Positions 24,990-37,690 are shown, numbered from the stretch's first letter. The stretch: 64,000 nt of DNA from Bretschneidera sinensis (GCA_023935145.1 CM043698.1:70055501-70119500); one strand, 5' to 3'. The notes: a model not told the origin generated them from the letters alone. Numbers and translations: made by a program.

Positions 24990-27900
24990 TTATTCAAACT
25001 ATCTTTGAGGGGGGCAGTGTTTGGTGGAGAATCGTTAAACTCGTGGACCTCACCTTTGTTAGACAACTATTTTAAGTACCTTCATGGTCATAGATCTCCC
25101 TTTCTCCTCACTGTAATCCTCGGTCGTCCAGGGCTGAACGCCATGAAAGAGGTAATCTCAATGTACCTTTTAAAGATGAAGTTCCTGATGAAGAACGGAA
25201 AAAGATAAGTGAAAGGCAACCAAACAGTGGCTAGAACTTGTTACCTAGCCTCATTAAAGGTGAAAGACAAGGTAGGCATTCATTAGATAGAGGATTTGAG
25301 GGACAACACCAAAACCTAAAGAAGAAGACCTATGGAAGAACTAACAACAGTGTCCCTCAAGGAAGAGGAACCTGAAAAGGTGGTACATATCAATGTAGGG
25401 TTAGAAGGCAAACTTTGACGAAGTGGGTCTCATTCCTTAAGAAAAATAACGACGTGTTGCTTGGTCCACAACTGGCATGCCCGACATCAAACCAAAAATA
25501 ATGGTGCATCGACTAAACGTCGATCCAGCTCAGAAATCGATTATTTAGAAAAACGAGCATTCGTAGTAGAAAGGCAACTAGCCATTGATGCAAAAGTCAA
25601 CAAGCACCTTGAGGCAAGGTTCATTAGAGAAATCAACTATCCCCAATGGTTAGCTAATGTAGTGATGGTTAAAAAAGAAAACGGGAAGTAGAGAATATGC
25701 ATAGACTTCATCGACCTGAACAAAGCATGTCCCAAATATAGCTTCCTACTACCAAGGATTGACCAATTGGTTGATGCGACCTCGGGGTATGAGATGTTGA
25801 GCTTCATAGACGTTTACTCGGGCTACAACTAGTTCAGGTTGTATGAACCAGGTTAGTCGAATATAGCCTTTGTGACAGAAAGATGCCTCTATTGTTACAA
25901 CATAATGCCATTCGGATTGAAAAATGCCAGAGCCACATGCCAAAGACTCGTCAATAAACAATTCGGATATCATAACGGGAGAAACATGGAGGAATACATA
26001 AACGATATGTTGGTTAAGAGTATCCAAGCAACACATCATATAGCCAAACTTTAGGAATGTTTCTCTGTCCCAAAAAAGTATTAGATGAAGCTCAACCCTT
26101 CAAAATGTGCGTTCGGGTTAACTTCAGGAAAATTCCTCTGCTTTGTAGTCACCCAAAGAGGCATTGAGGAAAACCCCAAAAATATCAAGGTCATTTTAGA
26201 TATGGAAACCCCAAGAAATGTGAAGGAAGTTCAACAACTCACTGGCTGGATCATAACACTAGGCCGCTTCATGTCTAGATCAGCAAACAAATGCCTACCT
26301 TTCTTCAAGGCATAGAAAAATATCTTAATTTCCAATGGATAAATGAGTGTCAGAAGTCGTTCGAAGAACTGAAAAGGTATCTAAGTTCACCTCTACTCTT
26401 AACCAAACCAAAAGAGGGAGAAGAACTCTACTTGTACCTTGTAATCAGTGAAGTAGCCGTCGCATTAGTCCTTGTAAGGGATAAAAAGAAAGTACAGAGG
26501 CCAATCTACTATGTGAGCAAAGTACTCCAAGATGCAGAGACCTAATATAAACCCCTTGAAAAGTTGGCATTCACGGTGGTCATATCGGCTCGAAAATTGT
26601 GACCGTACTTCTAATCATTCCCCATTAGCATCCTGACTGACTATCCTCTAAGAACAATACTTCAAAAACTCGACCTCTCAAGATGACTGATAAAGTAGTC
26701 CATAGAGTTGGGAGAATTTGAAATAATATTCAAGCCCAGACCAGTAATCAAAGCCCAAGCATTGGTCGACTTTATAGTCGAATGTACTTTCCTGGAAGAA
26801 ACACTAAAAAAACTAGAAAAATGAAAAAAAAAGAAAAAGAAAGTGAGCCTGGAAACTCTTCATAGATGGATCCTCTAATGACCTGGGAAGTGGTGCAGGG
26901 CTAATTGTAGTCAAATTTAAAGATTTCACAGTAGTACACCCCACAGTTTACTTCAAAGCATAAAACAATGAATATGAATATGAAGCATTACTCACAAGGA
27001 TAATGTTGGCCCAATTCTTGCTTACAGGAAGTTTAGAAGTATATAGCAATTCTCAACTACTTGTAAGTCAGGTAACGGGGGAATACAAGGCCAAAGGAGC
27101 ATGAATGATCCAGTATTTGGCTTAGGTAAAGTAATTGATGAGCATATTCAAAGAAATATGAATAAGTCGGGTACCAAGGACAGAAAACACCAAGGTTGAC
27201 GCCCTGGCATAATTCACCTATTTTAGAACGTCCGAGTTCTTGAGGACCGTATACGTTGAGATCCTATCGAGGCCTAGTGTAAGTGAAAAAATAGTCATGG
27301 AAATCAATGACCAGCCTAGTTAGATGGACCCAATCACCAAATATCTAACAAATAGAGAACTCTCGGAGGATAGAATAGAAGCAAGAAAGCTTCTATCCAC
27401 AGTGGTTCGCTACTACCTCATCGAATGAAGATTGTACCGGTGGTCTCTCTCACAACCCTATCTCAAGTGCCTCAAACTTGGAAGGCAGACTATGCCCTAA
27501 GGGAGGTATATGAGGGGATATGTGGAAACCATTTGGGCTGACAAGCCTTAGCCCATAAGATACTGAGACAAGGTTACTACTGGTCCGGATTTCAGAAAGA
27601 AGCTACAGAGTTTATAAAAAATGTGTCAAGTGCCAGAAATTTAGATTGATCCCCTGAGTCTCTGTAAATCCATTGATTATTGTTACAAGTCCAATCCTTT
27701 TTGCAATGTGGGGTATGAACATACTTGACTTACTCCCAAAAGCACAGGTATAACTCAAATTCTTGATCATGGCAACTGACTACTTCACAAAATGGGCAAA
27801 AGCAGAACCACTTGTACAGATAACAGAAGATAAGGCCCAAAGCTTTTTTTGGAAAGCAATTATTTATCGATACGGAATCCCAATGGTGTTGGTACACGAT

Positions 27901-28430
27901 AATAGAAAGCAATTCGAAGTAAGGTGATTCAAAATTTTTTTCTAAGACTTGTACATTGACCATCGATTTACATTGGTAGGGTATCCCCAAGCCAATGGTC
28001 AAGCAGAGGTGACAAAGAGAACAATAATACAAACCTTGAAGAAATGACTTGAAGCGGCCAAAGAAATCTTAGTCCAAGAGTTTCCATATGTATTATAGGC
28101 CTACAAGACCGCACCTTGATCATCAATATGAGAAACACCTTTCTTCATGCCTTTCGGGTCCGAAACAGTGGTCCCTGTTGAGGTGGGAGAACCTTCCCTC
28201 ATAGTCTAACTCTTCAACCCAAACAACAATGATGAAGGTCTAGCAAACCTAGACCTTATCGAAAGGGCCAGAGACGAAGTCTTGTTAAAGCTCGCCATGA
28301 ATCAACAAAGAATGACCAAGTACCACAACTCTAGAGTAAAACAAAGAACCTTCAGACTCGGGGAACTGGTCATCCGAAAGAAAGAAGTCTTTAGCCCCGT
28401 GACATGTGAAAACTTTCGGTAAATTGGGAA
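24990..28430 (+). pseudogene. pol: Tat pol (protease end, RT, two RNase H, integrase)
   Basis: In order: the protease tail VILGRPGLNAMKE (about 25110-25150); reverse transcriptase with FIREINYPQWLANVVMVKK (25620-25675), FIDVYSGYN, MPFGLKNARATCQ and YINDMLVKS, where the expected catalytic YIDD reads YIND; an RNase H with FEELKRYLSSPLLLTKPKEG (26360-26420) and RPIYYVSKVLQ; a second RNase H with DGSSNDLGSGAGLIVV (26865-26915) and NEYEYEALLT; and integrase with MATDYFTKWAKAEPL (27767-27812), GYPQANGQAEVTKRTI (27985-28025) and LAMNQQRMTKYHN (28290-28330). Stops and frame breaks are frequent. The double RNase H assigns the element to the Tat lineage. Confidence 0.85.
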
Positions 28431-28631
28431 GGCTCATACCACATCAAAAAAGTAATCATAGTAGGGACTTTTGAGCTAGATACACTAGACAACACACCGC
28501 TACTGCGAAGATGGAATTTAAAAAATCTGAGAAAGTTCCATTAGTAAATGTAATAATAACTTATGTAAACACTCAAATTTCATCAATCTAAGTGAATATT
28601 TTGCTAAGCTTACGTACATGTCTAAAAGCAT

Positions 28632-28995
28632 CCTACTCAGATATCCTCTATAAGCCAATGACCCAGGTGAGATGTATGAAAACATCCAACTCAGACAAAC
28701 TTTATATCCGAGGTTCGAAGTAAGATGCCCAAAAAAATCCAACTTGGACATCCTCCATAGCTGAGGACTAATATGAGATGTCAAAAATCATCCAGCTCGG
28801 ATATCCCCCATCGTCGAGGACCAAGGTAAGATGTCCGAAAATATTCAACACAAATATCCTCCATAGTCGAGGACAAAGGTGAAATGTCCAAAAACATCCA
28901 ATTTGGATATCTTCCAAAGTTGAGGACCAAGGTAAGATGTCCGAAAACATCCAACTCGGACATCCTCCATAGCCGATGACCGAAGTAAAGATATC
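28632..28995. repeat. 53-bp minisatellite in the Tat 3' region
   Basis: Units starting with forms of CATCCAACTCGGACATCCTC begin near 28685, 28738, 28792, 28845, 28898 and 28951, a regular 53-bp step, with worn copies on both sides. The core also contains GTCGAGGACCAAGGTAAGAT. Frames read through it on the minus strand are by-products of the repeat. Confidence 0.85.
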
Positions 28996-29639
28996 CACCT
29001 CAGACATCCTATATGAGATAAGATGTTCAAAAATGTCCACATAACCAAACACAAAGACTTGAAATACAACTTCGGATTTTGCTAAAGAAAACCTCCAAAT
29101 CGGGAGCAAAAACTCGAGAAATAACTTGGGGTTCCACTAAGGAAAAACCCAAAGTCAGGCACCAAAAGAACAAAACAATCTACAACACCAGCATGGAAAC
29201 AATAAAAAAGTAACATCCATAGCATAATATCATAATATTCATTACATGACCAAAAAGTTAAGAAATATAGCAAGCACAAAAAATGGTAAAAAAAGAATTT
29301 AAACCTCTAGGGTCCTGAGCATCCTGCTCGAATTAGACATCCTCTGACTGTTGTTGAATGCTAAAAGGAACAGGGGCATCACGAGCAATAGACTGAGCAC
29401 CATCATCCTCTAAAGGAGTTCCTCCACTGGACAAAGTTATCTGGTCTGACTTTATGCTAATCAAGCTAACGTCGACATAAAAATAGAGTGAAGTCATCTT
29501 ACTTTTGGCCTCATTAAAGCCTGCAAGGTGCTATGTAGCAACTCTATCATAGAAGTCAGTCTCATAAGTGGTACAGTTCTTATACTCCTCCACAGCTTTC
29601 TCTAAATCCATTCATAACTCCAACATCAATCGCTCTATC

Positions 29640-31480
29640 TCTATAGTTAGCTAATCAACCTTCTGCCTCAGTTGGCTAGCCTCAACTTCAGCAAACTCGG
29701 CCTGAGAAGTTGCCACCGAAACCTCTTCCCTTAAAGCACGACAATCTACTCTCAACTCAGCATTCTTCTCCTCTTTATCATGAAAACAAGTGTAAAGATC
29801 TTCTCTCTCTTTCTTTAGTCGATTCACCTCTACGATAACTAGAGGATAACTCTCCGAGATCATAGCGCAAAACATTGTGGCTTAAAAAAGAATAATAACA
29901 AATAATTCATAAACCGACTTATAAAACTCAATAAAATCACGAAGTATGAGAAAGAACACATCTTATGAACTGATTGAGCCATAATACCAGCGGAAACTCA
30001 TGAGGACAACTCGCGATAGTAAACTCATCTTTGAGCAAGATAGACCCTCAGATGAGTTGTTGGGCAACCCTCAGGTTGGCAAAGCCCGAATCCGTGTGCA
30101 AAACTGACTAATTACCTTGCAAGACATCAAGGGCCGATCCAGAATATCCTTTGCAAAGAATCGACGATAAAACAAGTTAATCCTCCACAATAAGAGTCTC
30201 AGAATAAAAATACTCCCTTGAACCCGAAGAACCATTAGCACGACGTTTCTTCCTCTGCTTGCTAGAAGAAGGGAGAGACTCATCTGTTGAAGAAGTGAGA
30301 ATGGCAAAAATGACAAGAACGAGAGGAAGAAGAGGTTAATTCTGTTTGCTAAGAAACAACTTAAAACGATGAGCTCTGTCAACAACCATGACTGAAGAAA
30401 AAAAAAAAGAAAGTCAATATATCGATATATAAATAAATATACGAAAAGGAAAATTCTAAAGCTAAGCCAGAAAAAAACTACCAAGTGTGGCTCAACTAAG
30501 CGTGTAACAAATAAGGAGGAACTCGTCTAATAACTCCCTAGATAGAATCAGCTTAGAACACATCTTACTAAAAAGGTCTTCTTCTACCTCACTTAAAGAA
30601 GGAGGATTCTAATAACTAAAGTCCTCGTAATCCCACTCTCTCTTAACCGAAAAAAGGTCCTTAAGACAGATGAAAAATAACCTTTTTCTTCCAATCATAA
30701 ATGGAAGAAGGATTCTCTTTCACTACCCTCTTCTTCTTTCTTGTAGATAAATTATACCAGTCCAAGTTCTAAAGCTTTTCAATGATATAAACATTTTGAA
30801 AAATATTTAAGGAGAAAGGCATACAATGACTATGTTTCCTAAAACTAAGGATGAAACCAATAATCATCCTCATAGAATTTGGGAGAATCTGACTAATAGA
30901 AATATCTAAAGCCTAAAAAATCCTAACTATATCCGGATCGATAGAAAAGTGGAACCCAGCTTTAAGATGGTCTAAATAGATACACATTTCATAAAGGGAG
31001 TCCCAGCAGATCGAGCTACATGCTCTCTCTTAAGGAGTAGCAAGATGAATCTCGTACTCTTTAGGGATGCATTACTTTTGATGGAAAGTCTTAAACTTTT
31101 TGGATATAATAGAAGAAAAATACGACTCAACCTCATAGTACGGCAAATGATGGTCTCTCACTATATCAATACAAATCTTCTCCACTTGAGGGATTTCACC
31201 CCCAACTCGAGATTGACTGGATCCTCCCCAAAGATAAGGGGTGGATCAAACTCTATCCTCTTAGAAAAAGAGGAATCTAACTCTGGGCTATAGCTAGTCC
31301 CCCCACTAAACGAAAATGTAATCAATAAAAAAGAAAAAGTAAAAATTCCTTACCGAATAAGGAGAATATACATAGACGAATGAAGGTGAATACCATGAAA
31401 GAGAAAGCTGGACAAGGTCAAAATAAGGATAAGAGCAGGACAAGGCCAAAATAAGGATAAGAACCGGACGAGGTCGGTGA
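29640..31480 (-). pseudogene. Antisense ORF of the Tat element
   Basis: Read on the minus strand, the region resembles the putative gypsy-type transposon protein (Transposase_28-like) encoded antisense between integrase and the 3' LTR in Tat elements. Visible blocks are VRDHHLPYYEVE (near 31150), KEYEIHLA, LDHLKAGFHFSIDP (about 30930-30975), LPNSMRMIIGFILSFRK (about 30840-30895), DWYNLSTRKKKR, and a C-terminal coiled coil rich in E, K and L (29651-29875). Several stops and at least one frameshift break it. The role of such antisense ORFs is not settled. Direction and domain family are fairly clear; exon limits are not. Confidence 0.7.
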
Positions 31481-31499
31481 GAGAGCTTGAGAACACTTT

Positions 31500-32400
31500 G
31501 CAAATAAGAACACTAACTAGAAGAAAAGAACTCCTTGCACTCTATTTCTTAAGAACTACTTCTTGCACTCTATCTCCCAAACACTCTAAAAGTTTTGGAG
31601 ATATGAAAAAATGAAGCCAAAGCCTTCCTTTCATAGAACTCTTGATGCTTCAAAAAAATAAAACTGAGGCTCCTACCCATCCCATCAACCGTTATTCATG
31701 GCCTCGAGCCTTGTAACAGTTGCACTAGATACACCAATAGTCACACAGAGAAGTGTAAAAAATATCACAGAGATGCATGAAAAGGTAAAAAAAAAATTTC
31801 TTCCTACAAACAGTCGCTGTAAGTTCGGCCCCAATCTAACTGACTACCGAGTTCATCTACCAAAAATTCCCAATTTGATTGTGCCTCATCAACACTCATT
31901 CTCAGTCTCTTGCATAATTATTCAAATAATAAAAAAATTGACATTATCTTCTTCTTTCAAGTAAAAGAATACTAAGCAGTCTTGGTGCTCTTGCCGCAAC
32001 ATGGTGACACATGGTGCATATAAAATAAGAGCCTATATGTCATAAGATGAATGGAAAAGAACGTCCGATTTTAAAAGGATAATATGCAAGATTGACTAAT
32101 GACTTATTGCAAATGGAAGCCAAACAAGTATGTGCTATTATTTTGATAAGTGAGGTCTACAGTCCATATGGTATCTTAGATCAATTTAACAAACAAATGA
32201 CAAATTTTAGACCAAAAATAGTGCGCAAAAATGTGTACCTGACTAGACAGAGTGACAACTCAAGCCGTCTTCTCTCTTCAAGTCGGCAAGACCGGGTGAT
32301 AACCCGAGCGTCCCCTCTCTTCAACTTGACTAGACTAAGTGATGACCCGAATGTCCTTCTTCTTTAAATCGGTTGTGTTTTATCCAAGCCTCATTCACCA
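31500..32400. other. Tat 3' region between antisense ORF and minisatellite
   Basis: No coding region recognised. It should hold the promoter of the antisense ORF, but I see only weak TATA-like strings. At 32240-32350 a unit of about 55 bp (GACTAGACAGAGTGACAACT and variants) occurs twice. Confidence 0.45.
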
Positions 32401-32404
32401 AAAC

Positions 32405-33135
32405 TTGAGTTGAGTTCCCAAAAAGGCTTTACTCGGTCGTGCCGCCTCCAAGAGCCGAGTTGAATTCCTAAAAAGGCTCTACTCAGTTGTGTAGCATTCG
32501 AAAGTCAAGTTAAACTTCTGAAAAGGCTCTACTTGGTCGTGCCACCTCTGAAAACTAAGTTGAAATCCTTAAAAAAGCTCTACTCAGTTGTACTACCTCC
32601 TAGAGCTGAGTTGAGCTCCTTAAAAAGCTCTACTTGGTCGTACCTCCTTTTAGAGCTGAGTTGAACTCTTGAAAAGGCTCTACTTTACTGTGCCGCCTCT
32701 GAGAGCTAAGTTGAACTCCTAAAAAGGCTCTACTCTGTCACGCCGCATCCGAGAGCTAAGTTGAACTCCGAAAAAAGCTCTACTCGAAGAGCCGAGTTGA
32801 ACTCCTAAAAAGGCTCTATTTGACCATGTCGACTCGAAGAGCTGAGTTGAACTCTTGAAAAGGCGTCACTCACCTATGTTGACTCGGAGAGCCAAGTTGA
32901 ACTCCTAAAAAGGCTTCACTCAACCGTGTCAAAACCAAAAACTGAATTGAACTCTTAAAAAGCCTCTACTCGGTTGTGTCACATCCGAGAGCCAAATTGA
33001 ACACAAAAAAGGCTCTACTTGGCCGTGTCACCTCCGAAAGCTAAGCTGAACTCCTAAAAAGCCCTACTTGGTCGTGTTACCTCCAAAATTCGAATTAAAC
33101 TCCTAAAAAACCTCTACTGGATTGTGTTGCCATAT
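32405..33135. repeat. About 60-bp minisatellite in the Tat 3' region
   Basis: About twelve diverged units of roughly 57-62 bp, each with GAGTTGAACTCCTAAAAAGG followed by CTCTACTCGGTCGTG-like sequence and GCCGCCTCCGAGAGC-like sequence. Unit length and spacing vary more than in the 53-bp array. Confidence 0.8.
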
Positions 33136-33538
33136 CATCCCCAAGTCAAGACCTGAGCTGTGCGTGTCGTATCTGAGTGACGAGTTTAGCACCCAAATGG
33201 CCTTTACCCGGTCGACCTAGACTGACCTTATCACGGTTGAATGTTGACTTCCTCAAAATAAAATGCTCAACTCGGCTTTAAGCCGAGGTCCGACCCGAAG
33301 TGTCCAGTTTCTTTCTGATTAACCCTAACCGGGGATTAACCAAAAAGAAACCACAATAATGCAGCTCGACCAAGTATTAAGACTTAATAAAGGTGCAGTT
33401 TGACCGTATCAAGAGCCAAACGCTGAGTCTAAAAAAGCCAAACCAACTTAAGGGTCCATCGAAAATCAAAATGCCTTGAAAAATCATCACTCTTTTAAAG
33501 ACTAAAAGAGTCGATGAAGGAGATAATATGATATAGGA

Positions 33539-33852
33539 AAAATATACACTCGAATCAGAAGATGACACATGTTAAACATAAGGGTAAAATGGTAATTCTT
33601 ACCTTTTTAGACCCTATAAATAAAGGGTCCTCCAAGCTGTAAGCATTCAATTCACTCATTGATTCATGCTCCCTCTAACTCATAGTCTGGCTTAATCTTT
33701 GGAGGATCTTTCTCGGAGCAAACCACTATGAGTAGTCTTTCTTTCAGGTACTTCGTACCGGATTCACATCAGACTCCTACCCAATATCCAACCCGACTCC
33801 AAGTATTCAACCCGACTTCAATACTCGACCCGACCTATTTTTGGCTTTAACA
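33539..33852 (+). repeat. Tat 3' LTR
   Basis: Starts TGATATAGG directly after the purine-rich GATGAAGGAGATAATA and ends GCTTTAACA. It shares a TATA-like CCTATAAATAAAGGGTC near 33615 and the CGACCCGACCTATTTT end block with the 5' LTR. Divergence from the 5' copy is considerable, consistent with an old insertion. Confidence 0.8.
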
Positions 33853-34024
33853 GTGCTTATTTTTTATTTTTTATATAAAAAAATCAGGATTTGATCAGTT
33901 TTTGTCAATGTACTCAAAACAAAAACAATGTTTCGATTTTAATTCGAAATATAACTTTAAAGAAAATCACTAAGTAAACCTGTACACCAAAACTTAATAA
34001 AAAATAATAGAGAATTATAAACAT

Positions 34025-34480
34025 CACTACAAGAAAATTGGGTATTTGCAACGGATTTTTCCATCGCAAATACCACTTTTCCGATCGCAAATACCACTTT
34101 TCCGTTGCAAATGCTTATCTGCGACGAATTTCCATCGTAGATACCCTAATCGCTGACAATATTTTTTGTGACCAAATACTATGTCGCAAATGAGTCTCAT
34201 TTTTTAAAGATTTTTTTAAAATAATAATATTTTATCAAAAGTATTTGCGATTGAAAATCCGTCACAGCTAAAAAATTTATCTGCTACGAATTTAAATCCG
34301 TCTCAGATACCAAAAATTAGTATCCTCTGTCGTATTTACTAAAAAATCCATAGTAGATACTAATTTTTGGTATATGTGACGAATAGTAATCCATAGCAGA
34401 TGATATTTTAATTTTTCAAAAAATTATTGTATTTGTGATGGAATAATTCATAGTAGATAACATTTTTTTATATAAAAAAA
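34025..34480. repeat. CACTA terminal and subterminal repeats
   Basis: After the terminal CACTACAAGAAAA, short motifs such as TTTGCAACGGA, CCATCGCAAATACC, ATCTGCGACGAA and CGTAGATACC recur in both orientations. In related elements such subterminal repeats are transposase (TnpA) binding sites. Confidence 0.82.
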
Positions 34481-34847
34481 AACCCTGTTCAATTAATCTG
34501 TTCAACTAAAAAACAAATTGTAGAATCGATACACTAATAATACAATTTGCTAAAATATATAAATTCATTAACAATGCGTTATATCATTCAATCTGCTAAT
34601 TTATATAAATTCATTAACAATAATTAAAATGCAATATGTCATCAAATTTTCATAAATAAAAATATAATCACAACTGTGACAAGTCCGAGTAGTAATCATC
34701 AACTCTGTCTTCATTCTGTGCTTCCATATTAGGGTATTGTGAAAGAAGTTAAAAGAGAAACCATAAGACATTTCGCAATAAAGGGAGAAAGTGTTCATTA
34801 ATTTTAGAAAAGAATGAATAATCAAATTAAATGTTTACGCCGAAAAC

Positions 34848-35790
34848 CTAACAGAACCCGAACCGGTAGTCTGAACTTGACTAAACTTGTTCCCATAAGT
34901 CATATTCTATGGTACATATGTGCTGGTACTCTCGGCTCGTCTACAGGATGAGTATTTTACGTTTTTTACCCTCAAACCACTGAGTGTTAACGGTTTGAAC
35001 CTAAAACGAAACTTTCTCACAGAACCCGAACCGAAAGTCTGAATTCGGCTAGACTTGTTCCTACAACTCACATTTTATGGTATGGACCTATCGATACTCT
35101 CAAATTGTCCACGAGACGAGTATTTTACACTTTTTACCCTAAAACCACTAAGTGTTAACGGTTTGAACCTAAAACTCTAACTTTTTCTCACATAACCCTA
35201 AATGATGGTCCGAATTCGGTTAGACTTATTCCCATAACTCAAATTCTATAGTACAGACATGTCAGTACTTTCGACTTGTCCACAGAACGAGTATTTTATG
35301 TTTTCGACCCTAAAACCACCAAGTGTTAATGACTTTTACCTAAAACTATCATTATTTTCTCACAAAACCCAAATTGATGGTCCGAATTTGACTAGGCTTG
35401 TTCCCACAACTCATATTCTATGGTACAGACCTATCAGTACTCTCAGCTCATCCACAATATGATTATTTAATGTTTTTGTCCCTAAAACCACTAAGTGTTA
35501 ACAGTTTGAACCTAAAACTCTCATTTTTTTTCTCAAAAAACCCAAACCAGTGATCTGAATTCGACTAGACTTGTTCCCACAACTCACATTCTGTGGTACG
35601 GACTTGTCGGTACTTTCAGCTTATCCACAGGATGAGTATTTTATATTTTTGAACCTAAAACCACTAACTTTTAACAGATTGAACCTAAAATGCCTACTTT
35701 TTCTCCTAAAATCCAAGCCGGTGATCCGAATCCAATTTGGTTTGTTCTCACAACTAACTTTATAAAACTACTAATTGTTAACATTATATG
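34848..35790. repeat. About 172-bp tandem repeat inside the CACTA element
   Basis: Units begin with ACAGAACCCGAACCG-like sequence near 34851, 35020, 35190, 35361, 35533 and 35706, a step of 170-174 bp. Each unit carries CTAGACTTGTTCCCACAACT, TATGGTACAGAC, GAGTATTTTA and AACCACTAAGTGTTAACGG. Five full copies and one partial. Confidence 0.85.
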
Positions 35791-36445
35791 GTATATATCA
35801 TGCACATTACATTAATAAAGTTCTAAAAATGTTTAGTACTTACATTCGAGGGTAGAGGTGGAGGTATCTACGGAGGTGGTATACTGTAACTCTTATAGAT
35901 GGTAAACACAATGTGTTGTATGCCTTTATTCACCTACTCCTGCAATCACTGCTCTATATTCTCCAAGCATTGTTCTATCTGCTTCAAACATTGTTGTACC
36001 TCATAGACCCATTGGCGGACATCCGCTTGGATTTGTTGTTGTATATGCTCATCCTCAAGAAATGTGGAGCCTCGAGCCCTGGAAGAGATGGGAGTGGAGG
36101 ACGAACAACACCTTGACTTCCCGAGCACAATACTCGAGTCCATCATATCGCATAAGCCATATAGACAACCCTTCTTCGTCCTCCCTCCCCCATACGATGC
36201 CAACCATTTCTCAAGGTCCAGATGGTGGTGTGCATATAGATTGTCTCCATATTTGGAAGTCAGAGCTTGACTATAGAACTCCTGTAATCTAAATCAATAT
36301 ATTAGGTAAATAAATTAGATCATAGGCAACTAAATGGAAAGATTTTATTAATTAAGTTGCTTGTCATAAAAATCATATACTAGTTGCGTATACTTACGCT
36401 CACTGCTGTTGTGCAAATATCTACCTAAATTAATAAGCAAATAAT

Positions 36446-37690
36446 TGAACGTTTTACTTGCAAGTGCACAAGGTCAACATAGTAGTATAGTATGCAAGTG
36501 CGATATCATTCCCACAGGGATTGGTAAATTTTGATTTAAAATTAATTTCACAATATAAAACGAGAGAAATAATAAATGAGTTTGATTTGATAATGATAAA
36601 AGTGTAGGGACTTGATATCCACCACTAATCATGCTTCCACAATAAAACAATATGCCAATGCTTTAATCACGTTATGAATACCTAATGTTGTCAACCTAAG
36701 GGCATGGTGTATACTCCTTAAGCTATTGATTTCCCTAAGCAACGAGTTAGGTATGGTGTATACTCTAACTTTTTTCTTTCTTAAAGGATTTAGCATGGTG
36801 TATACTAAGTTGATCCTTAAGAAAGCATAATATCTGTGGAAATCGACAAACACACGAGGCCTATGGCATGGTATATACTCTCAGTTTTCCATGTTGATTA
36901 ACCCAAGAACCCGGCGTGGATTTCTTTTGTTACTATTGTTAAACCCAGGACTCGGTCATCCAAATTGATTTAACTAACTAGTCCATACCACATGTATATG
37001 TTGATCAGGCAAACACATATGAGTAATTCAAGAAAACAGGAATTAATCAAGTTAGGCATCATAATGTAAATATTGCAAATGTGCCAATATTGAATTATTG
37101 AGTAAACATAATCAGAGCTTCAATCAAGCCCTACTAGAAAATAAGTTACACATGAGTTTGATGTTCAACATCTTCATAAAGTAAAATAGAAAAGAAAAGA
37201 ATAAACTTGATGGATCTTCCTTGAAGAGTTGTCAATTCTTTTGCAAAAATCCTCCCTATTTTTGTGTTTACAGGCCTATTTATAAAGTTTAGGAACATCT
37301 GGAAACCCTAAAACTCGTAAAACAAAACCCCACATTTATTTCCAAATTAGTAACAATCATTTTACTATTCACTGATGCACGTGTGTGCTCGATCACAGAC
37401 TGGTGCGCTCAAGCCTTCTTCTTGTACACGCGAGTGCAGGTGCGCTCGATCCTTGGCTTGGGCGCTTGAGCGCTGTTGCGCTCGATCGTAAGTCTCTGTG
37501 CTCGATCGCACTAGGCAGCTTCCAACTCTTCCAGAATTGCTCTCTAAGACAGATAATTCCATAATGCTCCATTTTCTCCAAAAACCTAGAAAAACATAGA
37601 AAATAAATAAAATAGCATGAAATAACACAAACTAGGAACTTAACAAATGTAAATTAAGGGGCTTAAATATGAATATTTAAGCACTTATCA
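36446..37690 (-). repeat. Solo LTR of a gypsy-like element
   Basis: On the minus strand it starts TGATAAGTGCTTAAATATTC at 37690 and ends with GTGCACTTGCAAGTAAAACG near 36446, preceded by CCAATCCCTGTGGGAATGAT, an LTR end type common in plant gypsy elements. A TATA box (CTTTATAAATAGG on the minus strand) lies at about 37275-37287. GC-rich motifs with GCGC or GTGC arms around TCGATC or TTGA lie at 37378-37512. No internal coding region or second LTR is seen. The left edge and target duplication could not be fixed. Confidence 0.6.

Larger units (their letters stand above)
21507..33852 (+). mobile_element. Degenerate Ty3/gypsy retrotransposon, Tat type
   Basis: Related LTRs at 21507-21880 and 33539-33852 enclose gag, then protease, reverse transcriptase, RNase H, a second RNase H and integrase on the plus strand, then an antisense ORF on the minus strand and tandem repeats. 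The second RNase H plus a long region between integrase and the 3' LTR with an antisense ORF are hallmarks of the Tat lineage (Retand/Grande/Ogre relatives). Stops occur in every domain, so the element is dead. No matching target duplication is visible. A solo copia LTR is nested in gag. Confidence 0.88.

Noticed and set aside
28632..29110. Regular repeats reminiscent of a CRISPR array
   Set aside because: The 53-bp units are contiguous with no unique spacers, in a plant retrotransposon; they are a minisatellite.
30071..30484. Hydrophobic protein of about 137 residues on the minus strand
   Set aside because: It is out of frame with the antisense ORF of the Tat element and comes from A-rich sequence read in reverse.
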